Virus record (IMG/VR): IMGVR_UViG_3300009152_000117 | Span: 1-34,272 of that record | Source: a virus | DNA: 34,272 nucleotides | Strand: one strand, 5' to 3' | Shown here: positions 29,022 through 34,272 of the stretch, one piece after another | How the letters are laid out: each line of letters begins with the position of its first letter | Position numbering within the stretch: the first letter of the stretch is position 1 | Made by a program: the position numbers and the translations under genes | The notes under the pieces: model-generated | Told to the model about the DNA's origin: nothing | The model's database searches: none | What the model saw: the letters and a program-made list of their open reading frames with translations, nothing else

Positions 29022-29260
29022 TAGGGTTTCGGGTTCATTGGGGATGGCTTACCACCATTGACGAACTATCCAACGGGCAACGGAAAGAATGGGAATACTA
29101 TTTAAAAATGAACATCGTGGAGTTTTTCAATTGTATAGCATTTTTAAAAGACAAAAAGGAAGATGAAAGTGATACGATTAGGAAACTTATAAAAGGTAAG
29201 ACAAACGAGGAGGCACAAACGCTACTTTTAGCTCATTTAGTATCAAAGTTAAGTAGTTGA
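28910..29260 (+). CDS. Tail assembly chaperone, -1 frame extension
   Basis: The 116-residue -1 frame begins at the T9 site with no ATG, only a TTG made by the T run. After an acidic linker (SESEGVGEDGEDGAQG) it continues with HWGWLTTIDELSNGQRKEWE and MNIVEFFNCIAFLKDKKEDE, the usual end of the longer tail chaperone in these phages. Most likely it is translated as a fusion of about 280 residues with the upstream ORF. Independent initiation at the TTG is less likely. Confidence 0.6.
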   Translation: MRSLQKLVRRWGNLFTSESEGVGEDGEDGAQGIREEVVGFRVHWGWLTTIDELSNGQRKEWEYYLKMNIVEFFNCIAFLKDKKEDESDTIRKLIKGKTNEEAQTLLLAHLVSKLSS

Positions 29261-29306
29261 TTATCAATATTGAAATAACAATACTCCACCGCACGGAGAC
29301 AAAGAT

Positions 29307-30020
29307 ATGGCAGTAGAGAACATAAGCAAATTACAACGGGCAAATAGCAAGTCTATTAGTGACTTCTTAGACTCTTTAGATTCTAATACTGCGAATAACA
29401 GAGGTGAGAATAATGGAGTCGATTCTAAGATTGAGCAGATACTTTATGACTGGGCTGATAAGTTCATTATTGATGTTAAAGAGTCGTTGGAAAGTAAGGG
29501 TTTCAATACTAAAGGTGAGTTATATGCAGGCATCCAACCTTACGTAGTAGATAGAGCGGGAGTATTAAAAGCCCTTCAAATAGTGATGCCAGATTCGTGG
29601 GTATGGGCTGAGAGAGGAAGAAAGAAAGGTAAGAGGCCACCGGTAGAACCGATTGAAAGATGGATAACTTACAGAGGTATAGACGTAAACAAAGTTAAGA
29701 ATTGGGAACGAAAGATTACAGATAAAGAAGGACATACTAGGCTAATCAAGCCATATAAAAATATTAGCAATACGTTAAAACTAAGGAATATAATGGCAGA
29801 GGCTATGTCTAATTCAATCGGTAAACATGGTACACTAAAGAGATTCGGAGGTAAAGGAAGTAAGTTTTTAAGTGAGGTCGTGAATAAAACAAAGTACGAT
29901 GACCTCTCTAAAGAATTAAGCATCGCTTTAGGATATCAGGTAGCTGTAGGTATGGCACAAAGTATCGAAGAACTAGCACAAGATAAAGCATCTCAAATTT
30001 GGAAATCTCATTACAAATGA
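29307..30020 (+). CDS. HK97 gp10-like tail/neck protein
   Basis: The 237-residue protein has a variable N-terminus, then WVWAERGRKKGKRPPVEPIERWITYRG (near 98-124). This Lys-Pro-Pro-containing block is typical of gp10-like minor tail or neck proteins of Bacteroidota phages. A helical C-terminus follows (NIMAEAMSNSIGKHG...SIEELAQDKASQIWKS). Such proteins join head and tail or finish the tail. It follows the chaperones after 46 bases with a purine-rich CGGAGAC ahead of the start. Confidence 0.65.
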   Translation: MAVENISKLQRANSKSISDFLDSLDSNTANNRGENNGVDSKIEQILYDWADKFIIDVKESLESKGFNTKGELYAGIQPYVVDRAGVLKALQIVMPDSWVWAERGRKKGKRPPVEPIERWITYRGIDVNKVKNWERKITDKEGHTRLIKPYKNISNTLKLRNIMAEAMSNSIGKHGTLKRFGGKGSKFLSEVVNKTKYDDLSKELSIALGYQVAVGMAQSIEELAQDKASQIWKSHYK

Positions 30021-30021
30021 A

Positions 30022-30210
30022 ATGGAAACCGAAGAAAAACCTAGACAAATACATGACAACAACTCCCAAAAAGGTAGTTTTCATAGATTTACAGATTATC
30101 TCATTCAAAGAGAACAAGATAGCAAGGCATCTACGAAGGGAAGATTTGGCAGATTTATTAAGCAGGCCGAAGTTAAATTAAAAACACAAATCATTGATTT
30201 AGACTATTAA
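30022..30210 (+). CDS. Small charged protein (62 aa)
   Basis: The 62-residue ORF starts two bases after the preceding stop and ends five bases before the next gene. The sequence is hydrophilic: METEEKPRQIHDNNSQKGSF, then DYLIQREQDSKASTKGRF and IKQAEVKLKTQIIDLDY. An overlapping ORF of similar length in another frame (29999-30181) fits the spacing less well. Role unknown, possibly a tail accessory protein. Confidence 0.5.
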   Translation: METEEKPRQIHDNNSQKGSFHRFTDYLIQREQDSKASTKGRFGRFIKQAEVKLKTQIIDLDY

Positions 30211-30214
30211 TATC

Positions 30215-31447
30215 ATGTCAATAGGAATTTTACAGATACCTTCCGTTTGTGATCCCGCTTATTCACCTCTTTACTTTCTCGTGAGTGGTTCTATGTCGGC
30301 ACAGAACAACTATAAGATAATTGCTTTAATCAAAGATTTAGGGGGGAACACCTTAGCCAAAGTGAAGCAACCTACTGATTCTGTATATACCACTAAGGCT
30401 GCATTTGACCTTCATAGGATACTAGAGAACTATGTCACCCATACAATTGACATGACAGCAGTACAAGTAACAAAGGCAAATAACAATTACATCGGATTCG
30501 TTGTTGAGTTTGGTGAAGAATACGGAAGCCCTACGACTGCTGAATATTATTACTCAACTCAGACCGCCACTTTGTTATCCCCAAATATAGCATTAAGCCC
30601 AAAAGATTTCTTATCATTCGACTCTAGCACATACTTTTTAGGGTCAGGCACCCGTTTATTTTTAAATAAATTCAAAGGCACTCGAAAAGTTTTTACTACC
30701 ACTAAATCATTTCTTTACTTTATGCAAGAGATGAACTCGGCTACTTCATTAGTTACGGGAATTAAAGTGGTAGCGAAGAACTCAGCAGGTGCGACATTGG
30801 CAACAACGGTAATCGGTCAACCATGGGACGGGACTCAAGACGATATGGTATTCTTGTATTTCCCTTCAGGACCTGCGAATCTTAATTTGATTCCACAGGC
30901 ACAATTAACAAGCGGTACAGAGGGTTCGGTTATTCCCGCTGCGACATCAACCTATTTAATAAATTTAGTGTTCAACTCCGGGCAGAATAGCGAAATTCTA
31001 ACTTTCAGTATCGAGGATTCGTGTTCTAAATACGACAATTACCCTATTTATTTTCTAGGTCAATATGGGCAAGTGGAGACATGGAACTTCAACAAAAAGA
31101 GTTATAAGTCAAGCGACATACAACGTTCTACATTCAAATCTACTTTAGGGGGATTCCTTACGGCTACGACATACGGATTTTCTCAGGGGGAAAGACAAGA
31201 GACACAATATAATACTGAGGTAACGGATTCTATTGTCATTAACACCGACTTACTTAACGATGCTGAATACTTACTTATGAAGGAGTTAATTCAGTCTCCA
31301 CAGGTATGGGTACTCGAAGGGACTACATTAGTGTCTATTGTAATCAAAGAAACCAACTACTTACAGAAAACAAAGGTCAACGATAAGATATTCAACTTTA
31401 CTATCTCGTTCAGTTATTCAAGCACATTAGAACTTCAAAGATATTAA
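30215..31447 (+). CDS. Tail structural protein (410 aa)
   Basis: The 410-residue beta-rich protein starts MSIGILQIPSVCDPAYSPLY and contains QNNYKIIALIKDLGG, KAAFDLHRILENYVTH and later LGQYGQVETWNFNKKSYKS and QGERQETQYNTEVTDS. I recognise this pattern from tail genes of Bacteroidota siphophages, positioned before the large tail-tip protein. The repeated beta content suggests a distal-tail or minor tail role. It overlaps the next gene by one base. The exact function is unassigned. Confidence 0.6.
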   Translation: MSIGILQIPSVCDPAYSPLYFLVSGSMSAQNNYKIIALIKDLGGNTLAKVKQPTDSVYTTKAAFDLHRILENYVTHTIDMTAVQVTKANNNYIGFVVEFGEEYGSPTTAEYYYSTQTATLLSPNIALSPKDFLSFDSSTYFLGSGTRLFLNKFKGTRKVFTTTKSFLYFMQEMNSATSLVTGIKVVAKNSAGATLATTVIGQPWDGTQDDMVFLYFPSGPANLNLIPQAQLTSGTEGSVIPAATSTYLINLVFNSGQNSEILTFSIEDSCSKYDNYPIYFLGQYGQVETWNFNKKSYKSSDIQRSTFKSTLGGFLTATTYGFSQGERQETQYNTEVTDSIVINTDLLNDAEYLLMKELIQSPQVWVLEGTTLVSIVIKETNYLQKTKVNDKIFNFTISFSYSSTLELQRY

Positions 31448-33612
31448 TGGCAACTCAATTATTTATAAATGATGTATTGGTAGACTTAATAGAGTCTGTT
31501 GATATCCCATTGAATAAGCAAATTGCCGATATAGCCACTCCCGAGAATAGAAGTACATCGTTCACTAAGACGGTAAAAATACCTGGCACAAAAGCAAATA
31601 ATAAACTTTTTGGATTCATATTCGATGTTAATTGTTCAATCCAAAATACGAGCAGTACAGTTAATTTCTTTCCTGACTTTAACCCTAATCTGAAGGCTTC
31701 ATGTTCTATATACGTAGACTCAATCCTTCAAATGAAAGGGTATATCCACTTGATACAAGTAAATGTATTAGGAGTTAATAATATAGAATATGAGGTAGCC
31801 ATATATGGTGAGCTTGGAGACTTATTCGGGGCTATTGGTACAAGCAAGCTAATCGACCTTGATCTTTCACAATACAATCACACATGGAACGCTACCAATA
31901 TTACGAATAGTTGGGACACTTCGATAATGGATACTGCTGGGGTTTCGGGAGTTACTTCATTTGCATACGGCACAGGTTATGTTTATCCGTTTATAGACTA
32001 TGGGATTACTGATAACCCCAAGGTTATGCTATCAGAGTATTTCTTTCCCGCTATTTATGTCAAGACTATCGTTGATAAAATCTTTAGTTCAGCGGGATAC
32101 GGATATAGCGCAGGTTCATTTTTTAATACTGCATTTTTCAAGAGGCTGATTATTCCGTTTACGGGTAGCGGGTTCACTTTAAGTTTGGCTGATGTAGGAC
32201 TTAGGACATTTGAAGTATCAACTGCTACAAGTGTAAATACGGTAATCGGAAACCCTATAATATTCGATACTAAGGCAGCAGATACTTATAGCCAGTACGA
32301 CACAGGAACAGGACTATTCACTTTCAACAAAGCGGGCACATACAGTTTTAATATAAGTCTCGTTTGCTTGAATGTTGACGTTCCTTTTGTGGGAAGCGAG
32401 GACTTGCAGATTACAATACTTATAAAAATTAACGGGGCTTTATCAAACACGTTAGTACTTGCAAACTCTGATGTATTACCTTATGTCAATAATCTAAACT
32501 CAGGTAATATACCGCTTAACTATGGTGATATAGTTAAATTTGAATTAGCAAGTGTATTCTCAGACGGAACAGATTACACATCAACTTATTCTATTAATAC
32601 CACAGGTACTATTTTAGTAGAAGCGACAAGCGTTAACGGGATAGGTTCATCGGTAGATATGAACAACGTTCTTCCACCTACTATCCTTCAACGGGACTTC
32701 CTTACTTCTCTAACTAAGATGTTTAATTTATACTGGGATAATACGTCCAATCAAAACGAGATGGTAGTGAACCCACGACAAACATATCTAACGAATAACG
32801 TATTAGATTGGACAAGTAAGATAGATATATCGAAGCCCGTTAATATTATCCCTATGGGAGCTTTAGATGCCAATCCGTATGTTTTTACTTATAAAGAAGA
32901 TAGCGACTTTTATAATGACTCTTATTTTAAGGAGTTCGGCAGAAGTTACGGGGATTTAAAATATTATATTAATAACGACTTTGTAAAGGATGAAAAAAAG
33001 ATAGATTTAATTTTCAGTCCTACGGTGATGGCAAACGAACCCGCATGGAGTACGAACATGGTTCTCCCTTCCATCAAGACGTATGATAGTAGTGGTGTAA
33101 GACAAGCAAAGGCCGCGAACATAAGAATACTTTACTACGGAGGATTCAAGGCTTCCAATGGGTTCTCTTTAGATGGAAACCCTTTGAATTATTTTGTTTA
33201 TCCTTTTGCAGGGCACATGGATGATCCGTATAATTTAACAGTAGATTTAAGTTTTGATGTCCCGCAGAAATTATACTATGGGTCGGTAGGGGGAACGGTG
33301 ATGAACTACCCTTCCAATATCAATTTGTTCGATGACTATTACAAAGTGTTCATTGACGATATTACGAATAAGGATTCAAAGATAGTACGTGCATATTTTA
33401 ATTTGAATGCTCAGGACATTAATCAGATTGATTTCTCGTATTTGTATTTTTTCATGGGTCAGTATTTCAGATTGAATAAAGTGATAGACCATATAATTGG
33501 CGGTAAAAATGTAACTCAATGTGAATTTATCAAAGCCCCACTTTCAGAGACTGGAGATGTAGCAATAGGAATAGGAGTGATGGCAATAGGAACAACATTT
33601 ATAATAGGATAA
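31447..33612 (+). CDS. Large tail-tip / baseplate-like protein (721 aa)
   Basis: The 721-residue protein begins TQLFINDVLVDLIESVDIPL, followed by RSTSFTKTVKIPGTKANNKLFG, GYIHLIQVNVLGVNNIEYEV and FPDFNPNLKASCSIYV. A central beta-sandwich-like insert (TGLFTFNKAGTYSFNISLVC) precedes FLTSLTKMFNLYWDNTSNQNE. The N-terminal half resembles the distal-tail/tail-tip hub (Dit/Tal region) of Bacteroidota siphophages. The C-terminus ends in a hydrophobic Gly/Ile-rich tail. It directly precedes the fibre, which it probably anchors. Confidence 0.65.
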   Translation: MATQLFINDVLVDLIESVDIPLNKQIADIATPENRSTSFTKTVKIPGTKANNKLFGFIFDVNCSIQNTSSTVNFFPDFNPNLKASCSIYVDSILQMKGYIHLIQVNVLGVNNIEYEVAIYGELGDLFGAIGTSKLIDLDLSQYNHTWNATNITNSWDTSIMDTAGVSGVTSFAYGTGYVYPFIDYGITDNPKVMLSEYFFPAIYVKTIVDKIFSSAGYGYSAGSFFNTAFFKRLIIPFTGSGFTLSLADVGLRTFEVSTATSVNTVIGNPIIFDTKAADTYSQYDTGTGLFTFNKAGTYSFNISLVCLNVDVPFVGSEDLQITILIKINGALSNTLVLANSDVLPYVNNLNSGNIPLNYGDIVKFELASVFSDGTDYTSTYSINTTGTILVEATSVNGIGSSVDMNNVLPPTILQRDFLTSLTKMFNLYWDNTSNQNEMVVNPRQTYLTNNVLDWTSKIDISKPVNIIPMGALDANPYVFTYKEDSDFYNDSYFKEFGRSYGDLKYYINNDFVKDEKKIDLIFSPTVMANEPAWSTNMVLPSIKTYDSSGVRQAKAANIRILYYGGFKASNGFSLDGNPLNYFVYPFAGHMDDPYNLTVDLSFDVPQKLYYGSVGGTVMNYPSNINLFDDYYKVFIDDITNKDSKIVRAYFNLNAQDINQIDFSYLYFFMGQYFRLNKVIDHIIGGKNVTQCEFIKAPLSETGDVAIGIGVMAIGTTFIIG

Positions 33613-33616
33613 GACA

Positions 33617-34272
33617 ATGGCAATATCAGATAATACAACATTAAAAACATACTTCCAAACGGGAGATGTTCCAACAGAATTACAATTCATCGACTTAATA
33701 GACACTACCTTACCACAAACGGCAAAGGGTGATTTGGTTACATATAGCACTCTTCCCGCTATTTTATCGGTAGGTGCTAACACTTATATACTCACGGCAG
33801 ATTCAACGACTGCTACGGGCTTAAAATGGGTAGCCCCTGCATCAACGGGAATAACCATCGGGACAACTGCCATCACGGGAGGGGCAACGACACAAGTATT
33901 ATTTAATCTTGCAGGGGTGGTCTCTTCTAATGCAGGAATGACTTATGTAGCGGGAGGCCTATTTAAACTAATTTCCACTACACAGCAGTTTTCGGCTCAG
34001 TACGATGCTAGTAATAGATTAGATTTAACGGTAGGTATTACAGGTAACGCAACACGAAATTTAACCGGTACTAATCCCGTAAATATTTTCAATCAGTCAG
34101 TAGGGATTAATATGACACCTACACAAAAATTATGTGTTGATGGTAACGTTAAAATTCAAAATGGGTATATTACAATTAACCCCTCAACTTCAACGGGTAG
34201 TGATTTCGCCTTAAAAGGTCGCGCACTTGCCTTTCCTGTTCCATATCTAACACCAACATTAAATAACACTTA
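33617..34272 (+). CDS. Tail fibre / adhesin, N-terminal part (3' end beyond window)
   Basis: The ORF starts four bases after the tail-tip gene and runs off the window with 218 complete codons. It begins MAISDNTTLKTYFQTGDVPT and QFIDLIDTTLPQ, the N-terminal tail-attachment part of Bacteroidota-phage fibres. Further on come STTQQF-x2-YDASN and VGINMTPTQKLCVDG, both repeated in the fragment at the left edge. The two parts are in the same frame when the ends are joined. The last two bases plus the first base of the window read TAA, so an exact join would stop there. Confidence 0.75.
   Translation, partial: MAISDNTTLKTYFQTGDVPTELQFIDLIDTTLPQTAKGDLVTYSTLPAILSVGANTYILTADSTTATGLKWVAPASTGITIGTTAITGGATTQVLFNLAGVVSSNAGMTYVAGGLFKLISTTQQFSAQYDASNRLDLTVGITGNATRNLTGTNPVNIFNQSVGINMTPTQKLCVDGNVKIQNGYITINPSTSTGSDFALKGRALAFPVPYLTPTLNNT

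Noticed and set aside
2322-33783. Minus-strand ORFs throughout
   Set aside because: All lie opposite clear + strand genes and have low-complexity or hydrophobic compositions typical of antisense frames. None fills a gap.
1-34272. Integron integrase or phage integrase
   Set aside because: No ORF shows the tyrosine recombinase R...HxxR...Y pattern or serine recombinase features, so mobility of the cassettes would need a factor from outside this window.
1-34272. CRISPR arrays, tRNA or rRNA genes
   Set aside because: No evenly spaced direct repeats with spacers and no cloverleaf or rRNA-like segments were noticed by eye. A tRNA scan was not possible.

Overview
The window looks like essentially one complete tailed-phage genome of siphovirus type, infecting a host in the Bacteroidota (probably a Flavobacteriia/Cytophaga-like, AT-rich host). 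Every gene I accept lies on the + strand, most touch or overlap their neighbours (ATGA, GTGA and TAATG junctions), and the proteins belong to families typical of Bacteroidota phages: XkdF-type protease, DUF4373-type replication protein, DUF3127-type SSB, gp3-like small terminase and GH108 lysozyme. Three promoter-like sites fit the Bacteroidota form TTTG-N20-TAnnTTTG. Both window ends lie in the same kind of tail-fibre sequence, in the same reading frame, so the window may be a circular or circularly permuted genome cut inside the fibre gene. Direct joining, however, creates an in-frame TAA.

Layout. 1-3330: C-terminal part of a fibre, two small ORFs, tape measure protein. 3366-6092: head protease, scaffold-like protein, major capsid protein, probable tail tube, closed by a UUCG-loop terminator. 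6183-10426: structural gene, GT-B glycosyltransferase, portal (placed unusually downstream of the capsid gene), connector and tail-terminator-like genes. 10438-12596: lysis module (two small membrane proteins, a secreted protein, a u-spanin candidate, a GH108 muramidase). 12632-13878: metallophosphoesterase and a small HExxH protein. 14107-17061: small early genes, then ERF annealase, SSB and a YqaJ/lambda-type exonuclease, forming a recombination set. 17243-19282: replication initiator/loader-like protein and DnaB helicase. 20591-23797: DnaA-C-like protein, NinG-like HNH protein, a helix-turn-helix regulator and two GT-A glycosyltransferases. 26156-30210: SAM-methyltransferase-like protein, small and large terminase, tail assembly chaperones with a T9 slippery site, gp10-like protein. 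30215-end: two large tail proteins and the N-terminus of the fibre.

The most striking part is two islands (about 19379-20529 and 23848-26094) set into the phage gene order. They consist of short units that look like integron gene cassettes. Each is usually a small ORF followed by an imperfect hairpin with conserved outer boxes (TAAC-GTTTTGC ... CTGTTA) and a stem sequence that differs from site to site. The first bases of a cassette are usually the exact reverse complement of the box at its own end, as expected if each unit once closed into a circle at an attC-like site. Cargo includes a DNMT3-like cytosine methyltransferase, a zinc-ribbon protein and several unknown proteins. Both islands end at the same 57-bp phage sequence (55 of 57 identical). 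No integrase is encoded in the window.

A second layer is regulatory. Four copies of a sigma-54-like element (TGGCACG-N4-TTGTA) stand before the secreted lysis-region gene, the early small-gene operon, the ERF gene and the first island. Two promoter-like sites place the ATG five bases after the -7 box, which suggests leaderless mRNAs. All functional calls are from reading the sequence and recalling family motifs; no database search was run.
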